From positions 1 to 64,000 of the forward strand of contig JAJRRC010000060.1 in assembly GCA_024279865.1 (NCBI GenBank): a stretch of DNA of 64,000 nucleotides, given 5' to 3'. The position numbers and the translations under genes are program-made. This DNA comes from Planctomycetota bacterium (lineage in GTDB: Bacteria; Planctomycetota; Phycisphaerae; Phycisphaerales; Phycisphaeraceae). The notes under the pieces are model-generated. The model had not been told where the DNA came from, ran no database searches, and was given only the letters and a program-made list of their open reading frames with translations. Shown here piece by piece: positions 16,009-24,375 of this stretch; the stretch's first letter is position 1, and every line of letters starts with the position of its first letter.

Positions 16009-19000
16009 ATGAGCTTTGCGTTTCCGTTATGGCTTTGGGCAGCGGTGGCAGCGGTGGGGTTTCCGCTTTGGCTGCATCTGCGCAGTACGCACCATTTTCG
16101 TCGGGCGGATTTTCCAACCACTTCTTTTGTTTTGGCTGCGATGGGCGTGGGGGCCAGTGGGTTTGTATTACGTCATTGGGTCACGTTGTTTTTACGCGTG
16201 GCCATTCTTTTGTGTTTGGTTCTGGCGATGGCTGGGCCTCGGTTACGGTCGGCCGTTGAAGATGGGCGAGCGGTCACGGTGTTTGTGCTAGACGGCTCAG
16301 CATCGATGAATCGCAGGACACCCGATGGGGTTTTACGGGATCAAGCGATTGCTAAAATCGATGCTGCATTGGGTGGTTTGTCCGGGGTGAAGGCTGCGGT
16401 CATTTTGATGGACGCGAGTCCTCGATTGCTGTTGCCTGGGCCGACGACTGATGTGGCATTATTACGAACATTGTTGGCGGAGCTTCGTCAGAATCCAGGG
16501 GACCAGACGGCCGACTGGGCGGGAGCGATGGCTTTGGTGAGGCAGTTGGGCGATGCGGGGGTGGTCCATGTTTATTCAGATTTACAGAAGGGATCAATGC
16601 CCAAATCGTCAGCTTGGCAGGGTTTGCTGGGCGGGTGGGGTTTGCGTGTTCATGCGATGGTGGCATCCACATCGGAGGTAAATGTTGCGTTGGAGCGATT
16701 GTCTTTTTCTGAACGTCAGGTTCGAGTGGGTTGGCCGACGTGGGTGGGGGTGGAGCTGCGTCGTTGGGGTATGGGAACGTCTGAAGTCCAAGTGGAATTG
16801 CTTGTTGATGGCCAAGTCGTTGAGCGTCGGGGGTTGACCTTGGGGGACCGTGCCTCGGCAACGTTTGAGGTGGCTTTTGAAAAAGCAGGCCCACACAAAA
16901 TAGAAGTTCGTTTGGCAGATCACCACGATGCCCAGGCGGCCGACGATCAGCAAGGGTGCTGGGTTGCCGTGGTGGACACCCCTTTGGCGTACCTGTCCCT
17001 AGGGGTGCTGTCGAAACAACTCGTCGAAGTTTTGGAGGCAGATCAATGGGAGGTGACGTCCGATGTGAAGGTTGCCTCCTTGAGCGTGATTGGTCATAGA
17101 AGTTCTCTAGGAAATTTTCCCAAGGAATCGTCGGGCAAGGCTTTGGGAAACTTCCGGGGTGGGATTGTTTGGTTGATTCATGATGTGACATCAGCTCGTG
17201 CGTTTTCAACGTTCGCCAAGTCGATGGGGCTAGGTGTGCAGCAGCGGGCTGATTCATTGCCTGTGGCACGTTGGCAATGGGAGGCTCAGGATCGTTGGCT
17301 TGATCGGTTTGATGCTCGAGCGATGTCAGGCCTGCGTGCGATCCAGACCAAGCCCGCGTTTGAGTGGACGGGTGTGGATGACCGATCTGTTTTGATTCGA
17401 GATGCAGCAGGTGAGCCAGTGTTGCAACGCCTTGTTTTAGAAGATGGCCGTGTGGTTGCGGTGTTAAGTCTTGATTGGGCGGAGGTGATGGACCAGCCGT
17501 CGTTTGTCGCACTGTTGATGCATGTGAGCCGTCAATTGATTCAAGAGGGGCAGCAGGGTGTTACTTCACAAAGTTTGGATGTGGTGGCAGGCGATGTATG
17601 GGCGGGGGAGGTGCGTTCTCATGTGGGTTTTGAGGCGGCAAAGGCGGCCGGGCAGGCCGGTGTGTTTGTACGCTTGGCAGAGGTTGAAAGTAGTCCCCTC
17701 GTGGGGCGTTTAGATGAACGTGCGTCTGAGCTACACGTTTTTTTACATTCATCGCGGTCGTCGACGTTGTTGGCGATGGAGGGCTGGCTGTTGGGGGCTG
17801 CATTGTTGCTGGCAATGGGTGAATGGTTCTCCACGGGCTTGAAATATTCGTCATGGCGATGGTGGCTTCGGTTGATGGCCATGACCTTGGTGGGGATCGG
17901 TCTATGGTCCCCCGCCCCCGGAAGCCCCCCCGGTTCCCCCGGTTCCCCCGGAAACGCCCCCAGAAATCCATCCGGAAATTCTTTTACTTCGGGAGATGTT
18001 TCAAGCGGTTTGTATGAGGCAATTTCAGGAGCGACTTCGTTGACGGTGTTGATTGACCGTTCAGCGAGTATGAAGCCTTATTGGCCACAAGTGCGTGAAC
18101 AATGGTTGTCTCATTTCATTCCCCCCGCCCCCGGAAGTCCCCCCGGAAGTCCCCCCGGAAGCCCCGCCGGAAGTTTCCTTGGAAGTACCCCGGCCCTCGG
18201 AAACATCTCCGGCATATCTTTCGGAAATACCACGCCACACTCCTCAGGTAAGACCTTGGGAAGCTTCCGGGGGAACCGGTGGGGCTTCCGGGGGCGGGGG
18301 GTGGCGATGTTTGATAGAGCTTTGCGGTTGGGGCTTCCGGTGGGGGAACCGGGGGGGCTTCCGGGGGCGGGGGGTGAGACTTGGTTGTTATCTGCGTTGG
18401 GGGCGGTCACGCAAGGCGACATTTTGTTGGTGAGTGACGGGGCTGATAGTTCAGGCATGGCTGCGGGGCCGGTGATTCAAACCTTGCTCGACCGAGGTCA
18501 GCGGGTTTTTATTGGTGCTTTGGATTTTCAAACCGTTGGGGTTGATCGTCAGTTGTGGGCTTGGTCAGACAGTGTTTTGGCATGGCAGGGGCAGACGGTG
18601 GGTCTTGAAGCGAAGATTCAAGCGTCTGATGCTGCGGGTTTGTCTGTCGAAGTGAGATTATTTTGCGAAGGCGAGTTGGTTCATTGGCAGTCGGTCTTGT
18701 TAGATGAGCACGGACGCGGGCAGGTGCGTTATGAGGTGGTGTTAGAGACGGTTGGCGAAGTGGGATATGAATGGGAAGTGGCAGCGGGCGAGGGTGAAAC
18801 GGATTTGGCGAACAACCGTCGTTGGGTTTTTGTGCAGTGCGTGGATCGTCCGGTGCGTGTGTTGTTGTTGGAGGGCCAGCCGCATTGGCAGACGCGAGAT
18901 TTTCAGCGTGCAATGCGAGCCGATTGGCGGGTGGTGTGTACCAGTCGTTTTGCGATGGGATTGGGCCGTCAATTGATCCAGCGTGAGGTGGGGGGACCGG

Positions 19001-19830
19001 GGGAACTTTCGGGGGCGGGGGAAGGTTTAGCGTCGTTTGATGTGGTGGTCTTGGGCCAAGCGGTGGGGCGATTGCTCGACGAGGCTGCGATGGCGGGATT
19101 GGTGCAGTGGGTTCGCCAAGGGGGTGGGGTTTTATTGGCACGTGGGTCTGTGGATGAGTCGGCCTTGGCAGAGATTGATCTGGTTCATCAAGGTCAGCCC
19201 CCCCCCCCAACCCAAGAGGAACCCTCGGTGTGGTGGCGACAGGGGGGGCAGGGTCGAGTCGCGTCGATTAAGCAAAAAACATTGTGGCAAGAAGATGGAT
19301 TTGAATCGTTCTGCCAACGGATGGTTCAACGCTTGGCAAAGGGAGGCAATTTTGAAGCGGGACACGACGCTCACCTGTCCGTGTCCCCCGCAAGGCCACG
19401 CCTAGGTGAAACAATTTTGATAGAGATTCACACGCGCAACAAAGTGAAGCCTCGATTGTGGGTGCAATCTCCCACAGGTCAAAGACAGGCCGTGACGCTG
19501 GAGCAAAAGGCCGAGCGGTTTGTGGCCCGTTGGCCCTTGTCGGAGTTGGGCGTGTATACCCTGGACCTAGAGAGCCATCAGATGCATCGTCGGTTGGCAG
19601 TGTACGAGCAGCAAACGGAATCACGTTATCGCAACCCTGATTTGGCTTTGTTAAAACGATTGGCAGATCAAACCGGTGGCAGGCAAGTGACCGCCGACCA
19701 AATGGCCCGATGGCTCCAAGCTTCACCCCCCATGGGGACCACGGTGTTGAATTCTTTTCATTGGCCATGGCTTTTGTTGGGGATGGTTTTGGCGTTTGGG
19801 TTTGCCTGGTTCATTGAAAGGGGGCGGTGA
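16009..19830 (+). CDS. giant BatA-like double VWA membrane protein
   Basis: 1273 residues, about twice the size of a usual BatA-type protein. It begins with the aerotolerance-type N-terminal segment (PLWLWAAVAAVGFPLWLH) and a second membrane helix near residue 60. A VWA domain follows with MIDAS motif DGSAS at residue 95. Two further helices near 600-630 lead to a second VWA-like domain (DRSAS near 683). A glutamine-amidotransferase-like segment comes near 960-1060 (VRVLLLEGQPHW, WVRQGGGVLLARG), and a C-terminal membrane helix ends the protein. Low-complexity Pro/Gly/Ser insertions derived from the GC-rich repeat sit near residues 634-660, 704-740, 750-790 and 994-1005. It starts at ATG 16009. 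It is coupled by TGATG to the next gene and belongs with the DUF4159 gene. MoxR and DUF58 partners are not adjacent. Confidence 0.8.
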   Translation: MSFAFPLWLWAAVAAVGFPLWLHLRSTHHFRRADFPTTSFVLAAMGVGASGFVLRHWVTLFLRVAILLCLVLAMAGPRLRSAVEDGRAVTVFVLDGSASMNRRTPDGVLRDQAIAKIDAALGGLSGVKAAVILMDASPRLLLPGPTTDVALLRTLLAELRQNPGDQTADWAGAMALVRQLGDAGVVHVYSDLQKGSMPKSSAWQGLLGGWGLRVHAMVASTSEVNVALERLSFSERQVRVGWPTWVGVELRRWGMGTSEVQVELLVDGQVVERRGLTLGDRASATFEVAFEKAGPHKIEVRLADHHDAQAADDQQGCWVAVVDTPLAYLSLGVLSKQLVEVLEADQWEVTSDVKVASLSVIGHRSSLGNFPKESSGKALGNFRGGIVWLIHDVTSARAFSTFAKSMGLGVQQRADSLPVARWQWEAQDRWLDRFDARAMSGLRAIQTKPAFEWTGVDDRSVLIRDAAGEPVLQRLVLEDGRVVAVLSLDWAEVMDQPSFVALLMHVSRQLIQEGQQGVTSQSLDVVAGDVWAGEVRSHVGFEAAKAAGQAGVFVRLAEVESSPLVGRLDERASELHVFLHSSRSSTLLAMEGWLLGAALLLAMGEWFSTGLKYSSWRWWLRLMAMTLVGIGLWSPAPGSPPGSPGSPGNAPRNPSGNSFTSGDVSSGLYEAISGATSLTVLIDRSASMKPYWPQVREQWLSHFIPPAPGSPPGSPPGSPAGSFLGSTPALGNISGISFGNTTPHSSGKTLGSFRGNRWGFRGRGVAMFDRALRLGLPVGEPGGLPGAGGETWLLSALGAVTQGDILLVSDGADSSGMAAGPVIQTLLDRGQRVFIGALDFQTVGVDRQLWAWSDSVLAWQGQTVGLEAKIQASDAAGLSVEVRLFCEGELVHWQSVLLDEHGRGQVRYEVVLETVGEVGYEWEVAAGEGETDLANNRRWVFVQCVDRPVRVLLLEGQPHWQTRDFQRAMRADWRVVCTSRFAMGLGRQLIQREVGGPGELSGAGEGLASFDVVVLGQAVGRLLDEAAMAGLVQWVRQGGGVLLARGSVDESALAEIDLVHQGQPPPPTQEEPSVWWRQGGQGRVASIKQKTLWQEDGFESFCQRMVQRLAKGGNFEAGHDAHLSVSPARPRLGETILIEIHTRNKVKPRLWVQSPTGQRQAVTLEQKAERFVARWPLSELGVYTLDLESHQMHRRLAVYEQQTESRYRNPDLALLKRLADQTGGRQVTADQMARWLQASPPMGTTVLNSFHWPWLLLGMVLAFGFAWFIERGR
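17908..17980. repeat. GC-rich repeat inside VWA gene, C-rich orientation
   Basis: CCCCCGCCCCCGGAAGCC and further CCCCCGGTT units encode a Pro-Gly-Ser-rich stretch between the two halves of the VWA protein. Confidence 0.7.
18119..18190. repeat. 12-bp tandem CCCCCCGGAAGT inside VWA gene
   Basis: Three or more 12-base units of CCCCCCGGAAGT/C encode repeated Pro-Gly-Ser. They fall about 20 residues after the second MIDAS motif, inside what should be a compact VWA fold. Confidence 0.75.
18258..18378. repeat. GC-rich repeat inside VWA gene, G-rich orientation
   Basis: Two clusters (18261-18302 and 18330-18376) of GCTTCCGGGGG and GGAACCGGGGG units. They are the same element as at 18119 but on the opposite strand, and here encode Phe/Leu-Arg/Pro-Gly segments such as GFRGRG. 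Having both orientations so close would let the RNA fold into a very stable stem. Confidence 0.7.
18988..19022. repeat. GC-rich repeat inside VWA gene, further copy
   Basis: GGTGGGGGGACCGGGGGAAC with a following TTTCGGGGGCGGGGG encodes GGPGELSGAGEG. Confidence 0.6.
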
Positions 19831-20867
19831 TGATTAGAGCGTCTGACAAGACGAAAAAGTGCCTCACTCGCTCCAGGATGAAAGAGGAATTGAGTCGCCG
19901 TCGTCGCCAGCGTCAAAGGGCGTTGGGTGTGGCATGTTTGTGTAGTTTTGCATGGGCGATTTGGGCGTGGCCTTGGTTTGTGACACTTGGGTTGGTATTG
20001 GGTTGGCGATGGGGGCTCTCGGTGGGGCCAGGTGGGCTTAGGCGAGAGGTTCGCTATTTGAAGCAGCCGACTCTGGTGGATGCCGCTGCGTGGTCTTTGG
20101 ACCCGGCGGCTTTGGACCCTTTGGAGCAAGCTCTGCGTGATCGGATTATGGCGCAAGGCTTGCCTGGGGTGGTGGCTGTTCGGACGAGCCATTGGTTTTG
20201 GTTATTACCCGTTTTTTTGGTGGTGACAATCGCGATCCCATTGAGTCGGGGGGTTCCTGCGGAGGTGATTAAATCTGATTCTTTTGTTAGATTCGATGAG
20301 TCGCTTCAAGAATCAGTGTCTATTTTGGATCAACTCGCAGCGGTGTCTTTAATGGCCCAGCAGTTGGAGGCCAGTGGTTGGACCTTGTCTGAGTTAGATA
20401 CATTGGATGGGATGCGAGCGTCTTTGATTCGCGGGGCTGATGTCTTTGCGTTGTCTAAGGTGGGGGCGGTGTCGGGTTCTGCTGAGGCCAATGGCTGGCT
20501 TGAAGCGATTCGTCTCGCAGCCAACAAAGACATTGCCCGATTGAGCCAGAGCGATTCAAGCGGGCATGGCAGCGGGCATGGCAGCGGGCATGGCAGCGGG
20601 CATGGCAGCGGGCGTGAGGGCTTGGGTTATGTGAGTCATGACCCACTTTTTACGGGGAAAAGTCCTCGCCGCGAACGCTCGGGGACTGTTCCGGGGGCGC
20701 TTCCGGGGGTTGGGGTGTATGATGAAGTGGTTGAAGCTTTGGTCTTGCCCAAAGTTTCGGATCGAGCGTTGGGCTCGGCTGCGGTGCCTCGGTTATATCG
20801 TCAGTCGGTGGCACGGTACTTTGATCGTTTGGCAGATAAAAATTACTTAGGAAAGGTGAACCCTTGA
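19830..20867 (+). CDS. membrane protein of the VWA/DUF4159 cluster, unknown function
   Basis: 345 residues. The protein has an Arg-rich N-terminus, a hairpin of hydrophobic segments near residues 32-60, and another helix near 120-140 (WFWLLPVFLVVTIAIPL). A mostly soluble region with a helical part follows. The end YRQSVARYFDRLAD resembles the C-termini of proteins from similar planctomycete clusters. ATG 19830 shares one base with the preceding stop (TGATG), and the next start overlaps its own stop, so three products are probably made in fixed ratio. It carries a Ser-Gly-His-Gly tandem repeat and a copy of the GC-rich repeat. Confidence 0.7.
   Translation: MIRASDKTKKCLTRSRMKEELSRRRRQRQRALGVACLCSFAWAIWAWPWFVTLGLVLGWRWGLSVGPGGLRREVRYLKQPTLVDAAAWSLDPAALDPLEQALRDRIMAQGLPGVVAVRTSHWFWLLPVFLVVTIAIPLSRGVPAEVIKSDSFVRFDESLQESVSILDQLAAVSLMAQQLEASGWTLSELDTLDGMRASLIRGADVFALSKVGAVSGSAEANGWLEAIRLAANKDIARLSQSDSSGHGSGHGSGHGSGHGSGREGLGYVSHDPLFTGKSPRRERSGTVPGALPGVGVYDEVVEALVLPKVSDRALGSAAVPRLYRQSVARYFDRLADKNYLGKVNP
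20559..20616 (+). repeat. 12-bp tandem repeat AGCGGGCATGGC x4
   Basis: Four perfect 12-base units plus a partial fifth, in frame, encode (Ser-Gly-His-Gly)n. The regular histidine spacing could bind metal, but a replication-slippage origin is the simplest view. Confidence 0.85.
20680..20718. repeat. GC-rich repeat inside coding sequence
   Basis: CTGTTCCGGGGGCGCTTCCG followed by GGGGTTGGGG, encoding TVPGALPGVGV. Same element as in the neighbouring VWA gene. Confidence 0.6.
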
Positions 20868-21520
20868 TTCATTTGTTATTAGGTTTGTTGTTGATTGCCC
20901 CGGCCCAGTTGCCTGCTGAATCGGTCAAGCCTGCGGACTTGGTAGAGGTTGCGTTGGTAAATTATCATCGTGGGAAGACGGCTCAATGTTTTGCGACGAA
21001 TTTTTTAGATTTGGCCGCTCGCAAAGGGAAGTTGGCGGTGAGTCGTTCTTTCGCCATGTTGGCGTTGACGTCACCTGATTTGAAAAAATATCCATTGGTG
21101 ATTTTTTCAGGCGACCAACGCTTCAAGCTCTCCGGTAAAGAGATCACTGCCATGCGGAATTATCTTGAGCAAGGCGGGTTTGTGATTGCTTCTGCTGGCT
21201 GTGCCAATGAAGTGTGGAACGCGAGTTTTCGCAAGATGATGAAAAAAATGATGCCTGGCCAAAAGCTCAAAGCCTTGACTCCCAAGCATCCGATTTTTCA
21301 AACGCTGTATCAGATCAAGACGCTGCATTCCTCGTTGGGCAAAAAAAAGCCTGTGCTTTATGGCCTGAAGATCAAAGGGCGATTGGCGATGGTCTATTCC
21401 CCCGTGGGTGTGAACGATACCGCCCATGCAGGGGGTGATTGCTGTTGTTGTGGCGGCGATGAGATTCGTGAAGCCCACTTGTTAAACGCGAATATCCTGG
21501 CCTATGTTCTGACCCATTAA
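20864..21520 (+). CDS. DUF4159 domain protein
   Basis: 218 residues with an N-terminal signal peptide (LLLGLLLIAPAQLPAES), so exported or membrane-tethered. The DUF4159 domain shows the flavodoxin-like pattern YPLVIFSGD, then RNYLEQGGFVIAS. The hallmark cysteine cluster is GGDCCCCGGDEI near the C-terminus. Function unknown; the domain is typically found with VWA proteins, as here. The start is TTG at 20864, overlapping the previous stop by three bases and preceded by AGGAAAGG, which supports this unusual start. Confidence 0.8.
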   Translation: MIHLLLGLLLIAPAQLPAESVKPADLVEVALVNYHRGKTAQCFATNFLDLAARKGKLAVSRSFAMLALTSPDLKKYPLVIFSGDQRFKLSGKEITAMRNYLEQGGFVIASAGCANEVWNASFRKMMKKMMPGQKLKALTPKHPIFQTLYQIKTLHSSLGKKKPVLYGLKIKGRLAMVYSPVGVNDTAHAGGDCCCCGGDEIREAHLLNANILAYVLTH

Positions 21521-21530
21521 GATTTTTTTG

Positions 21531-22325
21531 ATGCCGACTTCTCGATTGCTTTATGAATACGATGTGATGTTGCCCCAGCTTCCTGCGGAGTTGATTGGTT
21601 TTCGCGTGGCCCATCTGACGGATTTGCATATTACATCTCGTCGATGGAATGCCAGTCGCATCATTGCGGAGTTGACTTGTCATCGGGTGGATATTGTTGC
21701 ATTCACCGGTGACTATATGTCTGGTGAGACGATGCCGCCGGCTTCTTTGGAAGTGATGAAGCGTCTTTGTGACAAAATTCCGACGACCCATGGGATTTTT
21801 GGTGTTTTTGGCAATCATGATCGGCCGGACCTTCAGGAACAGTTTCAGCAATTGCCGATGACTTGGCTGAACAATCAATCCCAGTACCTTGAGGGCTTGC
21901 CGTTACAGATTCTTGGCGTGCTTGGTCAGGAGACTCAGCGGCCGGGCAGCCTGGCGTTGGCCCAGCAAATGGGGCATGGCTCGACGGAGAAAAAGCCACT
22001 TCGTTTGTTGTTAAGCCATTTCCCCGATTACTTGCCGTTGGCCAGTGACTTGGGGGTGGACGTGCAGCTTAGTGGCCATACCCATGGCGGGCAGATTCGT
22101 TTTCCAGTTTTGGGTGCGTTAATCAATCACGCGGATATTCCGTTGAAATATAGTTCTGGCGTGTTGCGTCATGGCCATACGTTGGGATTGGTTTCGCGGG
22201 GGCTAGGTGAAGTGAGTTTGCCCTTGCGGATCAAGTGTCCCCGTCAGTTGCCGTTGTACACTTTTCGACGAGGCCCCATGCTAGGCCAACCCACCTCTGT
22301 AACGCATGGGTTGGTCGCGTGGTAA
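21531..22325 (+). CDS. YkuE/YaeI-type metallophosphoesterase
   Basis: Calcineurin-like phosphoesterase with the full di-metal motif set: DLHIT, TGDYM, FGNHDRPD, a later histidine in LLLSHFPD, and SGHTHGGQ. Close to the branch acting on UDP-sugar or lipid substrates at the membrane (YkuE, YaeI), although no N-terminal helix is evident here. ATG 21531 is used; a TTG immediately upstream is in frame. It is 10 bp after the DUF4159 gene, possibly the same operon. Confidence 0.85.
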   Translation: MPTSRLLYEYDVMLPQLPAELIGFRVAHLTDLHITSRRWNASRIIAELTCHRVDIVAFTGDYMSGETMPPASLEVMKRLCDKIPTTHGIFGVFGNHDRPDLQEQFQQLPMTWLNNQSQYLEGLPLQILGVLGQETQRPGSLALAQQMGHGSTEKKPLRLLLSHFPDYLPLASDLGVDVQLSGHTHGGQIRFPVLGALINHADIPLKYSSGVLRHGHTLGLVSRGLGEVSLPLRIKCPRQLPLYTFRRGPMLGQPTSVTHGLVAW

Positions 22326-22344
22326 ACCGTCACGGCAAGGGACA

Positions 22345-22368
22345 CGCACGCAGTATGCGTGCGGCTAA
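22345..22368. repeat. REP-like palindrome
   Basis: CGCACGCA GTA TGCGTGCG followed by GCTAA. An 8-bp stem, in the inverse orientation relative to the copy at 13055. Confidence 0.7.
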
Positions 22369-22480
22369 TTTTCAAACGATCCACCTTGATTAAAAGTGAC
22401 ATGTATTGAGGCAACACGCGATAGAACGAATCTTTTGCATTCACCGGTTGCGTGTGGAAAGAATCCGACTCTCTACTCTT

Positions 22481-22504
22481 ACTGATAGCTGACAACTGAT
22501 CGCT
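22481..22504. repeat. heptamer repeat array (RCTGATA)
   Basis: ACTGATA GCTGACA ACTGATC GCT, ending a few bases beyond the pyrC stop codon on the facing strand. Confidence 0.7.
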
Positions 22505-22506
22505 TC

Positions 22507-23814
22507 TTATTTCACCCGATCTGGATCGAGGTTGAATTTGATTTGTCCGCCGACGATGGTGGTCATGGCTCGGCTGTTGACCTTGCGGCCGTGGAAGGGG
22601 CAGTTGCGACTTTTGCCTGCAAACTGATCGACATCAATGGTCCAAGAATGCTTGGGGTCGATGATGGTCACGTCTGCGTCGGCTCCCACGCTGAAGGTTC
22701 CTTTGCCTGGCAGTGGGCATAGTTCAGCAGGCTGATTGGTCATCATGGCAAGCATGGCAGGCCAGTCGATGGTTTCGGATTCGATGAGTGCTTCGACATA
22801 GAGTGGGAGAGCGCATTCGAGGCCGATGATGCCGTAGGGAGCTGCGGCAAATTCGAGAGATTTTTCTTCATTGGTGTGTGGCGCGTGGTCGGTGGCTAAG
22901 ATGGTGATGACCCCATCTTTGATGCCTTGGCGGAGCGCTTCGATATCGTGTTTTTGCCTCAGGGGCGGATTCATTTTGTAGTGGGTATCGTAGTTGGCGC
23001 AGCCCTCTTCGGTGAGCAGCAGATGGTGGGGGGAGGCTTCAGCGGTGACATGGGCTTGTCCGAAGAGGTCTTGTCGAGCTCGTCGGATGATTTCGACACT
23101 ACCGCCTGAGGAGAGGTGCTGAACGTGATAGCGAGCACCGATGCCTTGGTTGAGCAGAATGTCCCGCTGAATGATGAGTTCTTCAGCGACGCGAGGCCAA
23201 CCTTTGAGACCGAGTTTGGTCGAGAGGGTTCCAGCATTCATCACGCCGCCGCCGAGTTCGGGGTCTTCGCAATGCTGCATGACGACCTTGCCGGTCATTT
23301 GGATATAGTTGAGCGCTTTGGCCATGACCCCTGCCGAGGCGACCGCACAACCGTCGTCGGTGAATCCGACGGAGCCGGCTCTGGCCATGAGGCCGATTTC
23401 AGCGAGTTCTTTGCCTTCGCGGCCTTTGGTGATTGCGCCCACCGGAAAGACGTTGGCGAGATTGGCGCGGGCTGCCTGGTGATACACAAATTCGATTCGT
23501 CCATCATCATCAAGGGCGGGATTGGTGTTAGGCATACAGCAAACGCTGGTAAACCCACCTGCCACTGCCGCAGCGGATCCGGTGGCGATGGTTTCTTTTT
23601 CTTCTTGGCCTGGTTCACGAAAATGGACATGGATATCAATCAAGCCCGGCGAGACGATTCGGTCGGTCGCATCGATGACCGTGGTGTCGGCGGGAGGTTT
23701 GCTGACGGTTTGGAGATTGGCAATTTTGCCGTTTTCCAATACCAGATCCGTGACGGTGTCCACTTGGTTTGCAGGGTCAATCACACGGCCGTTTTTGATA
23801 ATAATGCAGCTCAT
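22507..23814 (-). CDS. pyrC: dihydroorotase
   Basis: Zinc amidohydrolase of pyrimidine synthesis, cyclising N-carbamoyl-aspartate to dihydroorotate. About 435 residues, as in the type with the signature DIHVHFREPGQEEKE (zinc histidines) and the C-terminal metal motif ATDHAPHTNEEK. EASPHHLLLT lies between, and the end TTIVGGQIKF is that of amidohydrolases. Two in-frame ATGs (23820 and 23814) lie two codons apart without a strong ribosome site; I use the second. Confidence 0.93.
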   Translation of the reverse strand: MSCIIIKNGRVIDPANQVDTVTDLVLENGKIANLQTVSKPPADTTVIDATDRIVSPGLIDIHVHFREPGQEEKETIATGSAAAVAGGFTSVCCMPNTNPALDDDGRIEFVYHQAARANLANVFPVGAITKGREGKELAEIGLMARAGSVGFTDDGCAVASAGVMAKALNYIQMTGKVVMQHCEDPELGGGVMNAGTLSTKLGLKGWPRVAEELIIQRDILLNQGIGARYHVQHLSSGGSVEIIRRARQDLFGQAHVTAEASPHHLLLTEEGCANYDTHYKMNPPLRQKHDIEALRQGIKDGVITILATDHAPHTNEEKSLEFAAAPYGIIGLECALPLYVEALIESETIDWPAMLAMMTNQPAELCPLPGKGTFSVGADADVTIIDPKHSWTIDVDQFAGKSRNCPFHGRKVNSRAMTTIVGGQIKFNLDPDRVK

Positions 23815-23939
23815 GGTCATAGCTTAACGCAATCGATCCACCTTGTCTGTCAGTCTTGGGCGAGGTCGAAAATTTCGCAGTGATAGACAGGCCACATGAT
23901 CGGGCTGATACGTTCTGGATGACTTTTTAACAGATGTTT

Positions 23940-24137
23940 TTAAGCCTGATGGGCTTCGATGCGTTGATCGAGGGCTTTGAGGTATTCATTGCGACGCATT
24001 TTTGAATCTCGCAAAAGATTGTGAAGGGCCGTCTGGCTTCGGAAATGGCCATGTAAGACGCGCACAATGGCCATGGTCAGTAAATAAAACAAAACCAACA
24101 GGTAAGGCCAACTTTGTGCGAGAACTTCTAAAGACAT
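23940..24137 (-). CDS. small single-helix membrane protein
   Basis: 65 residues from ATG 24137: one membrane helix (WPYLLVLFYLLTMAIVRVL), then a basic, helical tail. No recognisable family. The frame extends upstream but without further similarity. It lies between pyrC and a divergent large membrane protein. Modest support only. Confidence 0.45.
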   Translation of the reverse strand: MSLEVLAQSWPYLLVLFYLLTMAIVRVLHGHFRSQTALHNLLRDSKMRRNEYLKALDQRIEAHQA

Positions 24138-24375
24138 GGTAATATATCCATCACGATTGAGTTTTTCCATTTTCTTGTGTACGTGGCATCTTGTTTTAAG
24201 CGTCCAAACGGTTTTCATCGCGGGAATTCTCATACCCGATGGGTATAGTATCGGCCAATGGGCTGGCGGAGCTTCATTGGAAATTTGATTTCATTCTTTG
24301 CCGTCAATTGAAGTTGCAAGTGCAATGACTTGCGTCAGTTGTCCCAAAGCGGGCTTGGTGATTACCATTGTGTTT

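Noticed and set aside
16400-17512. 370-codon minus-strand frame inside the VWA gene
   Set aside because: Pro/His/Thr-rich translation typical of the antisense of a GC-biased gene; the plus strand has clear domain motifs.
23116-23883. 255-codon plus-strand frame opposite pyrC
   Set aside because: Fully antisense to a well-supported dihydroorotase with intact metal motifs.
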